NCBI RefSeq assembly: GCF_022919095.1 | Contig: NZ_CP095073.1 | Span: 3,224,001-3,288,000 of the forward strand | Direction of reading: 5' to 3' | Source of the DNA: Halobacillus salinarum | GTDB lineage: Bacteria; Bacillota; Bacilli; Bacillales; Halobacillaceae | Length of the DNA: 64,000 nucleotides | Shown: piece by piece, positions 26,191-36,614 of the stretch | Layout: the number at the start of each line of letters is the position of its first letter | How positions within the stretch are numbered: the first letter of the stretch is position 1 | The notes under the pieces: generated by a model | Told to the model about the DNA's origin: nothing | The model's input: the letters and a program-made list of their open reading frames with translations, nothing else | Database searches by the model: none | Position numbers and translations under genes: made by a program

Positions 26191-27837
26191 ATGGAATTAA
26201 AGAAAATCCAAGCCTTATTTCCTAGCGAAGACGGTAATAAGCATGATCGGGACGTTTTCGTTGGTATGATCTCTCAACTTCTCGAGGAATTAGATAGTAA
26301 AAAAAATGCTGAACAGTCGATTTTAGGAAAATCGAAGGACCGCTCTGGAGATTATTATCAACAAATTGTAAAAACTGCCGATATACCTCAAAGAGGAAAA
26401 AGTTTTGAAGAGGTCTTATCGGAATTATCTAATCTTATGGAAGGCCACCCTTATCATACGAAAAACTTTCTTACTAACGTCCTTCCAATGGCAAGTATTC
26501 CGGGACTGATCGGTCAATTCACCGCCTCACTTTTGAACGGCAATAACCTTTGGGATGTTTACGGCCCTGCAGGAGCTGAAGCAGAAACGAAGGTCATTTC
26601 TATTATGTCCAGGCTTGCCGGCTATGAACCGGAACAAAGCTGGGGATATACAACTTGGGGTGGCCAGGGGGCGGTTTTTACTGGTCTGCGCATTGCCATC
26701 ACTAAGCAAGTGGAGGATGCACTTTATGAAGGTGTGCCTAATAACCTGTACTGCTTTTCTTCTGAACAGGCCCACTACAGTCTTATTAAATCAGCAGAAG
26801 CTACAGGGCTTGGCAGAAATAAAGTGATTAAAGTCCGGACCAAGCAAGATCATTCATTGGATGAAAATGACCTGTATTTAAAAATGAAAACAGTGATTGA
26901 ACGCGGTGGTATTCCTGTATATGTAGTAGGAACAACCGGAACTACGGATAACTTTGGCATTGACAATCTTAAAGCCATTAAAGAAACCGTCGAGCAAGTT
27001 CGCATCGAGCATCAGCTCCCACCAATACATATTCATGCTGATTCTGCTTTGGGAGGCTTTTATTGTTTATTTAATTCCTATGACTTTGAGTCTAACCCGC
27101 TCGATTTTGAACCAGCTGTTCTACAAGGCCTAAAACAAATCACTGAAAGGATGCAGTACCTGCATTTAGCAGACAGCCTCTGTTTCGATTTCCAAAAATT
27201 AGGTCAGACCCCCTATGTAACCAGCCTTTTCTTAGTGAAGCAGAAACAGGATTTAGATAAAATCGACCTCGATGCCAAAGAATCTCCTTATGTAGGAGAC
27301 CGTGCTTACGGAAGCTATCACACAAGCTATACGTTGGAATGTTCTAGAATGGCAAGCTCCATTTCAATTCTTACTGCCCTTAATATGTTTGGTGTCGAAG
27401 GATATCAACAGCTGCTTGCCAACTACGTACGGGTGAATTTGGCTTTCAGAACGAAATTACAAAAGCAGCTGCCTTCCATTGCGGTGACTAATCCGAACAA
27501 CCCAGGACCGCTGACGGCCTTCCGCCTATATACCGGTAAACCTAAATGGGAGGAAGAACAGCAAGGGCAGTCTACTCTCAGGGAAATTCAAGAGGTCAAT
27601 AAGTTGAACGAGTCTTTATTTGAGGCTCTCGGAAAAAGAAAAGATGAGATCTTTCTTGGAGATACGAAAAAGTTCGATATGGTTGCCGCTAAAGATCATC
27701 CGGTAGAAGTACCCATCTATGTTTCTAAACTATTTTGCATTTCCCCTTATACAGAAGTGGCCCATTTAGACAATGTCGTTGCTTTCATTGAATCGACCAT
27801 CCAGGAAGTAATAAAGGAGAGCGAATTATACTTATGA
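26191..27837 (+). CDS. PLP-dependent decarboxylase (group II)
   Basis: 548 residues, fold-type I group II decarboxylase related to glutamate, tyrosine and diaminobutyrate decarboxylases. Motifs: [17 protein letters not shown] near 150, [16 protein letters not shown] near 246, [12 protein letters not shown] near 275, and the PLP lysine K336 in [12 protein letters not shown]. Exact substrate cannot be told from sequence. ATG follows AAGGGAG at ten bases. Gene end overlaps the chemoreceptor start by four bases (ATGA). Under c-di-GMP-I riboswitch control. Confidence 0.85.
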   Translation: MELKKIQALFPSEDGNKHDRDVFVGMISQLLEELDSKKNAEQSILGKSKDRSGDYYQQIVKTADIPQRGKSFEEVLSELSNLMEGHPYHTKNFLTNVLPMASIPGLIGQFTASLLNGNNLWDVYGPAGAEAETKVISIMSRLAGYEPEQSWGYTTWGGQGAVFTGLRIAITKQVEDALYEGVPNNLYCFSSEQAHYSLIKSAEATGLGRNKVIKVRTKQDHSLDENDLYLKMKTVIERGGIPVYVVGTTGTTDNFGIDNLKAIKETVEQVRIEHQLPPIHIHADSALGGFYCLFNSYDFESNPLDFEPAVLQGLKQITERMQYLHLADSLCFDFQKLGQTPYVTSLFLVKQKQDLDKIDLDAKESPYVGDRAYGSYHTSYTLECSRMASSISILTALNMFGVEGYQQLLANYVRVNLAFRTKLQKQLPSIAVTNPNNPGPLTAFRLYTGKPKWEEEQQGQSTLREIQEVNKLNESLFEALGKRKDEIFLGDTKKFDMVAAKDHPVEVPIYVSKLFCISPYTEVAHLDNVVAFIESTIQEVIKESELYL

Positions 27838-29594
27838 AAAAGAAGTCGTCCTTATTTAAAAAAATAGCTTTAAGAATAGTACTCCCTATGCTTGTATTCG
27901 CTGCGTTATTCAGCAGTGCAATTTACCTGTTTTCAGGTTATATCGTGAAAGAATACCTTCAGCCAAGTTTTGAAGATTCCTTGAAAATTCAAATGCAGGA
28001 TTTCACGCACGGGATAGATAAAGAGATGATCACTAAAGCCTATAACGGAGATTCTCAAGCACTGAGCAGTTTACAGCAGTACTTAAATCAATATAAAAAA
28101 GAAAATGACGTCGCCAATGCTTACATTTTAGGAAAGAAACAGGATCAAACCTTTATTGTAGCCATTAGTGACATGGAAGACACAATGGTGGATTACGATT
28201 TTGTACCGGAAATGACAGCCGCTATCGGCGGAGAGAGTGCGTTGAGTGATATTTACAGTGATGAATACGGGACGTACAAATCTTACTTTGCACCCATTGA
28301 TGGCGTAAATGCGATTTTTGGGCTTGATAAAGATGCTGGTTTTATCAATCAGCTGAAAAATTACAACCTCATCCTGACGCTTATCTTGGGAGGATTAATG
28401 CTTCTTGCCGGGATAGCCATGGCGTGGATTATTTCAAAAATGATTTCAAAGCCTATCAAAACTATATCAGCCCATGCGGAAGTAGTCGCTGCCGGCAACC
28501 TCTCAGTTGCAGAGCTTAATCAGAACAGAAATGACGAATTAGGGGACTTGGCTGCTCACTTCAACCAAATGGTTGCTGATTTAAGGACCATGATTCTAGA
28601 GGTAGGCAGCCAGTCAGATCACGTCGCTTCTACTTCTGAGGAACTTTCTGCAAGCGCAGAAGAAACGAGCCAGTCAATAAGTGAAGCGAGCCATATGGTC
28701 CAGCAGATCTCTATGGCTTCCAGTGACCAGCAGCAGCGCTTAGTTGAATTAGAGGATAGTTCTGAACTTCTTTCAACACACATGCAGGAACTTACGAAAG
28801 AGACAGCAGCAACTTCCCAATTGTCAGAAGACGCAGCTGATGTGGCAAATCAAGGAACGGACTCTATTCGTACGGCAATCGACCAGATGACGATTATCGA
28901 TGAAAATGTAAGTAAATCTGCAGATGTAGTAGCAAAGCTTCATACTGAGTCGAAAGAAATTGCGGATATCGTTATGACGATTTCAGCTATTGCAGAGCAG
29001 ACGAACTTATTGGCTTTGAATGCATCCATTGAAGCAGCACGAGCCGGCGCGGAAGGACAAGGTTTTGCAGTAGTAGCTGAAGAAGTCAGAAAGCTTGCTG
29101 AAGAATCATCTAAAGCCGCCAGTGAAATTCAATCCAAAACGCTTCAGATTCAAAGCCAGGCTGAGAATTCTGTAGAAGTGATGACCGTTGGTTATACAGC
29201 TACAAAAAGCGGTTTAACAGCGATAAATGAAGCCAATGATGCGTTTACAAACATTTTAAGCACCACAGAGCAGTCACGTGAAAAACTGGCTTCTATACAG
29301 GAACCGCTTGAGGAAATGAATAAAAAAATTCAAACGAATGCATCTACTATTAAAGAGGTTACCGCTACAACGAACGAAATGTTCGAGAGAATTAAAGGAA
29401 TTTCTGAGACCAGTGAAGAACAAACGGCGGTAGTTCAAGAAATAGCCTCTGCCTCAGAAACTCTATCTTCTATGGCAGAAGATCTTCAGTTGACTATTCA
29501 GAAGTTTAATACGGATCAAGTTAATCCCGAGGTTCTTCAAATATCCGAAGCAGACAGAAAATCACGAGAGATAGACCAGAAGCAAGCCATATAA
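27834..29594 (+). CDS. Methyl-accepting chemotaxis protein
   Basis: 586-residue transmembrane chemoreceptor. Membrane segments near residues 13-34 and 180-203 enclose an extracytoplasmic sensor of about 145 residues; HAMP follows at about 205-260. The signalling hairpin [40 protein letters not shown] is complete (split here for reading: [18 protein letters not shown] then [19 protein letters not shown]). Coupled to the decarboxylase gene, so it may sense a related amine or amino acid; this is inference. Last 74 bases overlap a convergent small gene. Confidence 0.92.
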   Translation: MKKKSSLFKKIALRIVLPMLVFAALFSSAIYLFSGYIVKEYLQPSFEDSLKIQMQDFTHGIDKEMITKAYNGDSQALSSLQQYLNQYKKENDVANAYILGKKQDQTFIVAISDMEDTMVDYDFVPEMTAAIGGESALSDIYSDEYGTYKSYFAPIDGVNAIFGLDKDAGFINQLKNYNLILTLILGGLMLLAGIAMAWIISKMISKPIKTISAHAEVVAAGNLSVAELNQNRNDELGDLAAHFNQMVADLRTMILEVGSQSDHVASTSEELSASAEETSQSISEASHMVQQISMASSDQQQRLVELEDSSELLSTHMQELTKETAATSQLSEDAADVANQGTDSIRTAIDQMTIIDENVSKSADVVAKLHTESKEIADIVMTISAIAEQTNLLALNASIEAARAGAEGQGFAVVAEEVRKLAEESSKAASEIQSKTLQIQSQAENSVEVMTVGYTATKSGLTAINEANDAFTNILSTTEQSREKLASIQEPLEEMNKKIQTNASTIKEVTATTNEMFERIKGISETSEEQTAVVQEIASASETLSSMAEDLQLTIQKFNTDQVNPEVLQISEADRKSREIDQKQAI

Positions 29595-29745
29595 TCATAA
29601 CTGTTAAATACGGGCGAAAGGAACCCTCTACTTGTTCGAGGGGAAGGACATTAGGAAATAGATGGAGTTCAATACCTGCTTGGTAAAATACAAAAGCACA
29701 AATTGTGATCATAGAAGCACCAATTAAGCTTCCCCATTTTTTCAT
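29521..29745 (-). CDS. Small membrane protein, convergent overlap
   Basis: 74 residues with two hydrophobic segments (about 6-25 and 45-66) and a short charged tail. Supported by an excellent AGGAGGAGAAGACT ribosome site before ATG 29745. The 3' end overlaps the chemoreceptor gene by 74 bases on the opposite strand. No family recognised. Confidence 0.65.
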   Translation of the reverse strand: MKKWGSLIGASMITICAFVFYQAGIELHLFPNVLPLEQVEGSFRPYLTVMIIWLASGLSLVIFCLLRIFEEPRD

Positions 29746-29829
29746 AGTCTTCTCCTCCTTTCATTTACATGGACGAATAAGGAATCAAAAAAGTTTCAAT
29801 ATTTTGGAAGCCCGTCTGAAATTGTGAAG

Positions 29830-29877
29830 AAAAGCGGTCTGTATGGAAATTAAATTCCACGCAGACCGCTTTTTTTA
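29830..29877 (+). terminator. Terminator downstream of chemoreceptor
   Basis: AAAGCGGTCTG pairs with CAGACCGCTTT around an inner TGGAAAT/ATTCCA hairpin, then TTTTTT. Confidence 0.8.
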
Positions 29878-29948
29878 ATTCTATCTATTAAAGAGCTTTA
29901 GTTTTTCAGTGACATCACAGGAAAACCCTCGTGTTTCCTGGCAAGTTG

Positions 29949-29984
29949 AAGCTGTCGAGATCAGGTGCTCGACAGCTTTTTTTA
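29949..29984. terminator. Second terminator near SpoVR gene end
   Basis: AGCTGTCGAG, loop, CTCGACAGCT, then TTTTTTT on the + strand; directly after the convergent spoVR stop codon. A further hairpin CAGGAAA/TTTCCTG lies at 29918-29940. Confidence 0.75.
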
Positions 29985-31397
29985 TTAGATATACTTTTTC
30001 TGAACCTTTTGGCCGCCGTAATTGAAAACCACATTTCGTTCTTCCACTACGGTTTCAATATGAACAGGACGTCCCCATAACTGATAAAGATAAGGAAGAG
30101 TTTTTTCCAAATAACCGAGATCAAGCTCCACTTCTTCAAAGTGGTGCTTTAAATATAACTCCCCACTCTTCATATAATCTCCATCCTGGACGGTAATGTA
30201 AGGAAAGCCTCCGTTTACGCGCATCGTTACAAGCTGGTCTCTTACCGCTTCGTGATCTTTATCGGTAATCTTGTATTTTTGTCCTTGCTTTTGGAAAAGG
30301 TATAAGTCTTCTCTCCGCACTAATTCCTTCGTTAAATAATTGCGGATAAAGCTTTGATCCGATTCAATCTCCCTGACTTCAAATATTTTTTCCCGTCCTG
30401 AATTAGGTTCCACGCCGTGCTTTTTCATTTCATCGGTTGGATTATCATAACGTTCTTCAATGTCTTCAAAAATTTTCAAGCCTAAGTAATAAGGATTCAA
30501 CTGAGTTTTAGAAGGCTGCACTACGCTTGCATTGAGTTTGGCAAAATCTACAACCTCATCACTAGTCAGGTCCATTTCCCTTAATATTCTTGCATGCCAG
30601 TAGGATGCCCATCCTTCGTTCATTATTTTGGTTTCCAGCTGCGGCCAGAAATAAAGCATCTCTTCGCGCATCATTGTTAAAATATCCCTTTGCCAGTCTT
30701 CAAGCTCCCTGCTGTGCTGTTCGATAAATAATAAAAGATCTTTTTCCGGTCTTGGAGGAAATTTTCTTTTTTTCTTCTTCTTCGGCTTTCCTGTGTCTTC
30801 TTCTCCAATTTTCCAAATATCATCATATGGAGTGGACAATGGTTTATCTCCACTTTCTTCATAAGCATCGGCGATCGTCCAGGAAAGCTTCGGACGGACC
30901 AGTGATGGATCAATGTGTTCCTGAACCGACAGGACCGCGTCAAGAAATGATTCTACTTCTTCTTTTCCGTGTATTTTTTCATAGCTCGCGATTCGTTCCG
31001 CGGTTGCAGCCATGCTTTCAACCATATCCCGTTTAGTATTTTGGAATCTGGCATTGTTCTTAAAAAAGTCACAGTGGGCAAGGACGTGAGCGACAATCAA
31101 CTTATTCTGAATGAGACTATTGGAATTCAACAAAAAGGCGTAGCAGGGATTTGAGTTAATTACTAATTCATAGATTTTGCTCAATCCAAGATCATACTGC
31201 AGCTTCATCTTGTAATACTGCTTCCCAAAGCTCCAGTGAGAAAACCGCGTTGGCATACCATAAGCACCAAATGTATAGATAATATCGTCAGGACATACTT
31301 CATATCTCATCGGATAAAAATCAAGCCCGAAGCCCTTTGCAATTTCCGTAATCTCACGGATTGCTGTCTCAAGTTTTTTATGGTCATCTGGTTTCAA
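29985..31397 (-). CDS. spoVR: SpoVR family protein
   Basis: 470 residues, matching the length of B. subtilis SpoVR (468), a mother-cell protein involved in spore cortex formation. Family motifs include [33 protein letters not shown] and [13 protein letters not shown]. The start is TTG at 31397 (read MKPDDHKK), five bases after GGAGGGG; a longer in-frame reading lacks a ribosome site. Basic KKKKKRK stretch near 208. Molecular function is not known. Confidence 0.92.
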   Translation of the reverse strand: MKPDDHKKLETAIREITEIAKGFGLDFYPMRYEVCPDDIIYTFGAYGMPTRFSHWSFGKQYYKMKLQYDLGLSKIYELVINSNPCYAFLLNSNSLIQNKLIVAHVLAHCDFFKNNARFQNTKRDMVESMAATAERIASYEKIHGKEEVESFLDAVLSVQEHIDPSLVRPKLSWTIADAYEESGDKPLSTPYDDIWKIGEEDTGKPKKKKKRKFPPRPEKDLLLFIEQHSRELEDWQRDILTMMREEMLYFWPQLETKIMNEGWASYWHARILREMDLTSDEVVDFAKLNASVVQPSKTQLNPYYLGLKIFEDIEERYDNPTDEMKKHGVEPNSGREKIFEVREIESDQSFIRNYLTKELVRREDLYLFQKQGQKYKITDKDHEAVRDQLVTMRVNGGFPYITVQDGDYMKSGELYLKHHFEEVELDLGYLEKTLPYLYQLWGRPVHIETVVEERNVVFNYGGQKVQKKYI

Positions 31398-31464
31398 GGT
31401 GGCCCCTCCTTCAAGTTCACTTATCTTACTATATGAAGAGACCGATAGGAACATGAAAGCTTAA

Positions 31465-31863
31465 CTATGGAAGAAATAACATGGCGAGAACGATAAGTAT
31501 CGTAATAGGCAGATAAAAGACAAGTATCGTTTTCGATAAAAAAACTACGAAAAGTTTTGACGACTCCACCGGAAGCTGATCGAGATTCATATTGTAATCA
31601 ATATCCTTGTCATCTTTTTTTCTTACATAATCATATAAGTGGATATACATTCTTTCCTGACGAAGATAATAGGCATCGAGCACCCAGAAGATCAAGATTG
31701 GCACGTAAGCAAAGAGGAGAAATTCCTCCCGTGCTCCTTGTCCGGACAAAGCAAACAAAGCGGCAACGAGAGTGATTGCCCAGCCTTTTAACAAGAAAGA
31801 ATTCTGTCCCATTCTGGAAATAATCCCTTGAATCATTTGCAAGTGATTCACTTTATGGTCCAT
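31465..31863 (-). CDS. Three-helix membrane protein paired with SEFIR protein
   Basis: 132 residues. Motif MGQNSFLLKGWAITLVAALFAL opens with a soluble head then membrane helices at about 25-42, 48-64 and 108-130, with a cytosolic loop of about 40 residues (YLRQERMYIHLYDYVRKK). This family (NSFLLKGW) is familiar to me from genes next to TIR or SEFIR proteins. Gene starts 27 bases after the SEFIR stop, with an identical GAGGGTATG start context, so both form one operon. May be an effector or anchor; inference. Confidence 0.7.
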   Translation of the reverse strand: MDHKVNHLQMIQGIISRMGQNSFLLKGWAITLVAALFALSGQGAREEFLLFAYVPILIFWVLDAYYLRQERMYIHLYDYVRKKDDKDIDYNMNLDQLPVESSKLFVVFLSKTILVFYLPITILIVLAMLFLP

Positions 31864-31890
31864 ACCCTCACTCCTTTGCTTGACGTTAAT

Positions 31891-32973
31891 TCAACTTTGC
31901 AGATCACGATATTGCGGAAGAACGACTGCATCTAAATCATTTCTTGATTGAATGTCGGAGACTGTCCTTAATTCAAGTTCTTTCTTTAAAATAGCTAAAT
32001 GGTGGAGCATCGTGACTTCTTGTTCGTTAATGATACCGGGCAGTAGTAAATACGAACCGAATTTTCGATAGCTTTCTTTAAAACAGTTAAGATGATTGGA
32101 GCCTTTCTCAGGCTTCATCCTGTTAAAGCGTGTCATAACCATCAGCAAATCGCGGCTGGCTTCATATTCATTCTTAGAGGCATGCTGGAGGATGTGATGA
32201 ACATTGGCCGAAATATGGACCGTGTATCCCTCCCCTTCTCTTGGAATATTGCCTTCAATAATGGAGATTCTCAGCTCATTGTGGCGGTCAAAATCCCCTA
32301 GACGATCCTGCCATCCACTGAATATATCGATGGCTGCCGCTTCATTTTCAAACAACAGTGCAAGCCCGGGCGGCTCTTTCATCACCGTATTGTGTGTAAA
32401 GGCGGTTCCTTTCCAGATGGCTTTGTTCCAAAGTTCTATATCAATGAATCCTGCAATAAATAGTGATTTTCTTTGTTTTTCAGGCAGTGGCCGCAAACGA
32501 CCCAGTTCCGGTTTAACCGTTTGAGGCTGACTTCTTAACAGCCAGTACAACTGATCATACTCTTCTTCAGATGTAAGTACATAATGAGAATACGAACGTA
32601 TGGGAGCAGGGATATATTCAAGATCTTTTTCTTCAAATACGACGGGGATGAATTTAGCAGATTTCGTCCCTGACTGATAGAGGTGCTGATAGATTAAATG
32701 ACCCTCCCAGCGGACTCCGAGTCCCCTCCCCTCTTCTTCTATTCCCATAACTCTTTTATAGTAGAGTTCTGTACAAATGAGAAGACAGAAGTCCGAATCT
32801 GTTATATTTCGGTCCATCCAACGTGTCCATCCCTCTTTTGGAAAGGCTTCATATTGATCGAGGATCGTATCAATACCTTCCATCCTTAGTCGATTAGAAA
32901 ATTGCAGCACTTTATCCGCATGTGCTTTTGAATCCTGACTGTAGCTTATAAATACTTTGGGATGCTTTCGCAT
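31891..32973 (-). CDS. SEFIR-domain protein
   Basis: 360 residues. N-terminal SEFIR domain (about 1-150), a TIR relative: KVFISYSQDSKAHADKVLQ, DQYEAFPKEGWTRWMDR and CLLICTELYYKR. The C-terminal half (about 190-350) is a separate unrecognised domain with WKGTAFTHN and PPGLALLFENEAAAIDIF. No membrane segment. The start at ATG 32973 (MRKHPK) follows GGAGGTGAGGGT. Bacterial SEFIR proteins act in NAD-degrading antiphage immunity; whether this one does is unproven. Operon: DUF2197 gene, this gene, membrane protein. Confidence 0.82.
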   Translation of the reverse strand: MRKHPKVFISYSQDSKAHADKVLQFSNRLRMEGIDTILDQYEAFPKEGWTRWMDRNITDSDFCLLICTELYYKRVMGIEEEGRGLGVRWEGHLIYQHLYQSGTKSAKFIPVVFEEKDLEYIPAPIRSYSHYVLTSEEEYDQLYWLLRSQPQTVKPELGRLRPLPEKQRKSLFIAGFIDIELWNKAIWKGTAFTHNTVMKEPPGLALLFENEAAAIDIFSGWQDRLGDFDRHNELRISIIEGNIPREGEGYTVHISANVHHILQHASKNEYEASRDLLMVMTRFNRMKPEKGSNHLNCFKESYRKFGSYLLLPGIINEQEVTMLHHLAILKKELELRTVSDIQSRNDLDAVVLPQYRDLQS

Positions 32974-32999
32974 ACCCTCACCTCCATTCAAAAAGCTGT

Positions 33000-33206
33000 T
33001 CAGGACTTTCGCTTCTCAAGAATCTCCGTGTATGGATCGAGATCTGATGCAGAGGTTCCAGTAGTCGTATTCGCACTTTGCTGGATGGAAGTATTGCAAT
33101 TTGTACATACGTAAAGCTTTGTTTTCCCCTGCTTCAATTTGGTGTACTGGCTGTCAGTACGATCAATCTCGTATGTTTTACGGCAAGTCATACAGGTCGC
33201 TTTCAT
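33000..33206 (-). CDS. YlaI-like zinc-ribbon protein (DUF2197)
   Basis: 68 residues with CMTC near residue 5 and CTNC near 34, a four-cysteine zinc ribbon typical of the YlaI family. The rest is polar and probably disordered. Preceded by GAGGTGG and its own promoter (33235-33262). The SEFIR gene begins 26 bases downstream. Function unknown. Confidence 0.8.
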   Translation of the reverse strand: MKATCMTCRKTYEIDRTDSQYTKLKQGKTKLYVCTNCNTSIQQSANTTTGTSASDLDPYTEILEKRKS

Positions 33207-33234
33207 CCTTCCACCTCTTCCATATTTTTCTTTA

Positions 33235-33262
33235 ATTATACCAAAAAAGCAGAAAATGCGAA
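33235..33262 (-). promoter_or_regulatory. Promoter of DUF2197-SEFIR-membrane operon
   Basis: On the - strand TTCGCA, 16-base spacer, extended TGG-TATAAT at 33235-33240. The -35 lies within the terminator of the upstream operon, so the two units are separate. Confidence 0.6.
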
Positions 33263-33280
33263 CGCACTTTCTGCTTTTAT
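33243..33280 (-). terminator. Terminator of opp-amidohydrolase operon
   Basis: GCAGAAAGTGC-type stem pairing with GCATTTTCTGC on the - strand, followed by TTTTTT. Confidence 0.85.
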
Positions 33281-33291
33281 TATAACGAACA

Positions 33292-34425
33292 CTACTTTTG
33301 GTATGTGATGTTGCCTTCGACCATTGTGACTAATGGCTGACCGTGATCTGTAATCGGGTTTTTATCCCAAAGTGTCAAATCGGCATCCTTCCCCGTTTCT
33401 ATACTCCCTGTGCGGTGTTGAATACAGAGGTTCTCTGCTGGATGAATCGTTAAGCTTCTCCAGGCTTTTTCTTCCTTTAATCCTGCTTTTACCGCCTGCT
33501 GGGCAGATGTAGCAATCTGGCTGATTGGCAGAACTGGATGGTCGGTGATCATCGCGAAACGGATTCCGTTTGCATCAAGCTCAGAATATACATCCCAGGA
33601 AAGATGGTTTAATTCCACTTTGCTTCGATTCGATAAAGTCGGTCCTACTGAAAATCGAGCCCTGCTCTCTGCAAGGTGTGAAGCGATAAGGTGACCTTCT
33701 GTAACGTGTTCAATAGTTATATCTAAGTCAAATTCATCTGCAATTCTTAATGCCGTCATAATATCATCCGCACGATGAGCATGTACTCTGACAGGAATTT
33801 GTTTATCCAGAACTAAGTGATAGGCAGATAATTTTAAGTCATGTGGTTCTCTTTTGCTTCTCAAGGCATTGGCAAATTCTCGGCGAATAATGGCTGCCGT
33901 TCCCATTCGAGTTTTTGGAGGACGCCCTTCTTTGCCATGGAATTTTTTGGGGTTTTCTCCCAATGCCATCTTTAATCCCGCCGTTTCTCTCAACGTAATC
34001 TCCTGCACTATACCCCCAGGTTTAACTTTTACCACTGCAGTTAATCCTCCAATTACGTTTGCACTTCCCGGCAGGACTTGGACGGTCGTTACGCCGGCTT
34101 TTGCAGCGTCAAAGAATCCTTGTTCAAAAGGGTTAATTCCATCAAGTGCCCTTACGTGAGGGGTCACGGGGTCTGACGTTTCATTGAAATCGGCCCCTTC
34201 CCAGCCGATCCCTTCTTCATCCACCCCAAGGTGCGTATGAGCATCGATTAATCCAGGTGTTAAAAGGCAGCCTTGTCCATCTATTACATTCGTGCAGGAA
34301 GTTAAATCAATCTCCTCCTCCTGGCCGAATGCAACGATCTTTCCATCCCTTATTAAAAGTGCGCCTTGTTGTATATCATCTGACGAAATCGGTTTAATCA
34401 ATACATTTTTAAAAGCTGTTTCCAT
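33292..34425 (-). CDS. Amidohydrolase family protein
   Basis: 377 residues, imidazolonepropionase/dihydroorotase-like metal hydrolase. Metal motif TPGLIDAHTHLG near 57, later HAHRADD near 214, HVTEGH near 235 and Asp in MITDHPVL near 294. Start ATG at 34425 directly abuts the regulator stop. It is the last gene of the oligopeptide operon, so it may cleave the imported compound; substrate is not predictable. Confidence 0.85.
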   Translation of the reverse strand: METAFKNVLIKPISSDDIQQGALLIRDGKIVAFGQEEEIDLTSCTNVIDGQGCLLTPGLIDAHTHLGVDEEGIGWEGADFNETSDPVTPHVRALDGINPFEQGFFDAAKAGVTTVQVLPGSANVIGGLTAVVKVKPGGIVQEITLRETAGLKMALGENPKKFHGKEGRPPKTRMGTAAIIRREFANALRSKREPHDLKLSAYHLVLDKQIPVRVHAHRADDIMTALRIADEFDLDITIEHVTEGHLIASHLAESRARFSVGPTLSNRSKVELNHLSWDVYSELDANGIRFAMITDHPVLPISQIATSAQQAVKAGLKEEKAWRSLTIHPAENLCIQHRTGSIETGKDADLTLWDKNPITDHGQPLVTMVEGNITYQK

Positions 34426-36564
34426 TCACTTTCCCTCCTTCAGTTTATTTAAATATTCATAAACCTGGCAGGCAAGCTGAATATTAAACCATTCTTCTGG
34501 CTGGTCAAAATGGATATCCAGTATTTCCTGAATTCTGCTGATACGGTAATAAAGTGTATTGGAATGAATATTCAATTTTTTCGTTAGAAGGTTCAGTTCT
34601 TTATCAAACTTAACGTAATAGAGCAATGTTTTCATAAAGTCCCTGTTCTTCTCAAGGTCATATCTTAATAAAGGACCTAGAATGTCAGTTAGATACAGCT
34701 CAAGCTCTTCTGTGCTATGCTGAAGAAAAAAACGGTAAACCCCCACTTCTACAAAGCTCATGACTTTTTTCTCAGGATGGCTTTCCAGCAGCTGAATGCA
34801 TTTTTCTGCATCTGCAAATGATTTGTTAAGGTGATGCAGATTTTTATGAACACGGCCGATTCCCATTAATACATGTGTATTTTCTTCTTCCATCCGGCTT
34901 ACGAGCTGCTTGACTCGTGATCTTGCCTTGTGGTTTTGATCTTTTTCAGGGAAACTCATTAAAGCAAACACATACGTATTTGTTACGATGACAATTCCCG
35001 ATATCTTTTGCTGCCCCAGCAAGTATTCAATTCGCTTCCGCCATTCCTCTTTATACCTGCGGACATTTTCAGGCATTTGATTAATCGCTGGAGCAGATTG
35101 GTCAATTTTACAGAGGAGTACAGCATAGTAATCATTCGGATTCAGACCTAAATTATGAGCTTGATTTTCGATAGTTGGATTGGATTTCCCGGCAAGTACA
35201 TCTTCCACAAACTCTCCTTTGATCCGGTCTCTCGCTTCTTTAATCGCTTCCTCCTTCGTCCATTCCAAAGCCAAAACTGTCGCTCCGTATTCAAAAAGTA
35301 CGATATCCGCTTCTAAATACTTTATGGAATCCGACCAGTAGCAAAGAAAGCCTAAGAGAGATTCAGCTCCAACTATAGGAATCACCACTAAGCGCTCTTT
35401 GTTGTCAAGCTGAATTTGCTGCCACTTTTTAGTACGCATCACTTTCTTGACACGGGTATGAGTTAAGAATTTTTCCGGCAGCTTTTTATCTTCAGCTCCT
35501 GACTCAATAAAATAAGGCTTTAATAATGAATCATAAATAGCAAAAGGGGCGCGGACCATTTTTCGCAGTGTATCAACAATGGCCATTGTCCCGCCGCCGC
35601 CAGCTGCGATATTCGTGAGCCGGTGGTGAAAATCCGTCGTTCTTTGCATCGTTTCATGCTCTTTACGTAAAGCAAGGTGTGTTTTTTGAAGTTCTTCCCG
35701 CTGTTCTTTTTCCTGCTTATAGAGCTGAGCGTGCGTAATAACAACAGCTACGTGGTCTGCCAAAGCTTCCAACAGAGCCAAATCTTCATGCTTAAAACGT
35801 GCTCCCTGTTTAAAGCTGTCAATAGTCAGCACTCCTATTGTCTTGTAATGGACTCTTAGAGGAACAGAAATCATGCTATCCGGGAAGTTCCTGTGGAAGG
35901 TTGAATTTATGTAATGCTTATAATTTTCTTTTGTCATGTCAGCCATGGCTGCTTCAATTCTCTTTGCGCCGTGAATCATGACAGACCTTTCCTCTTGAAA
36001 GACTCGTCCGCTGACTCCTTCCCCAATTTCCAAACGTGTTTTTCGATAGCTTTGTTCACGAAACCCAACAGCCGACTCAATTAACAGTTTTTCAATTTTT
36101 TCGTCATATAGAAATAAAAATCCGGTATCTGCTTCATTAATTGCCTCTACGACTGCTTCAATAATGATGTCCAGAATATGTTCTTCATGCATATGAGAAG
36201 CAATCGTATGCGCCACCTTCATTAATAAATCCAGAGATTTATTAGTTGATTCATACTTTCCATATTGGACAAACAGCTGCAGCCATTCTTTATGGAATTT
36301 AAAGTAATCCAGCGCTTGATTTTTGGAGTAATTTTCATCACCGATAAGAAAAACGATAAATTCCTCCTGTATAAACGCCTGGCATTCTTTATTCAGCTCC
36401 CAGATCTCCTGCTGAGAGCGGTCACATTCTTTTATCCAAGCCTGAATCTCTAAAGAATTAAAAGGCTCGAGAGATCCAGCAACGGCTGAATCATCTCTAT
36501 TCACTATAATAATATTTCTCTGTTTAAACTGGTCTCTAATTTTATTTAATATCGTCTCTTTCAT
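34426..36564 (-). CDS. GAF-domain PucR/CdaR-type transcriptional regulator
   Basis: 712 residues. GAF domain at about 115-280 (ligand sensing; GEGVSGRVFQEERSVMI), a helical linker near 290-330, and a C-terminal HTH_30 domain of the PucR/CdaR class at about 650-705 (LNIHSNTLYYRISRIQEIL). It sits inside the operon between the DUF1028 gene and the amidohydrolase gene and probably regulates it, sensing the substrate or a product. Confidence 0.85.
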   Translation of the reverse strand: MKETILNKIRDQFKQRNIIIVNRDDSAVAGSLEPFNSLEIQAWIKECDRSQQEIWELNKECQAFIQEEFIVFLIGDENYSKNQALDYFKFHKEWLQLFVQYGKYESTNKSLDLLMKVAHTIASHMHEEHILDIIIEAVVEAINEADTGFLFLYDEKIEKLLIESAVGFREQSYRKTRLEIGEGVSGRVFQEERSVMIHGAKRIEAAMADMTKENYKHYINSTFHRNFPDSMISVPLRVHYKTIGVLTIDSFKQGARFKHEDLALLEALADHVAVVITHAQLYKQEKEQREELQKTHLALRKEHETMQRTTDFHHRLTNIAAGGGGTMAIVDTLRKMVRAPFAIYDSLLKPYFIESGAEDKKLPEKFLTHTRVKKVMRTKKWQQIQLDNKERLVVIPIVGAESLLGFLCYWSDSIKYLEADIVLFEYGATVLALEWTKEEAIKEARDRIKGEFVEDVLAGKSNPTIENQAHNLGLNPNDYYAVLLCKIDQSAPAINQMPENVRRYKEEWRKRIEYLLGQQKISGIVIVTNTYVFALMSFPEKDQNHKARSRVKQLVSRMEEENTHVLMGIGRVHKNLHHLNKSFADAEKCIQLLESHPEKKVMSFVEVGVYRFFLQHSTEELELYLTDILGPLLRYDLEKNRDFMKTLLYYVKFDKELNLLTKKLNIHSNTLYYRISRIQEILDIHFDQPEEWFNIQLACQVYEYLNKLKEGK

Positions 36565-36614
36565 TAGTACACCTCAGATTCACTATAACCCCAGGTTAAA
36601 AAAATGCAACTTTC

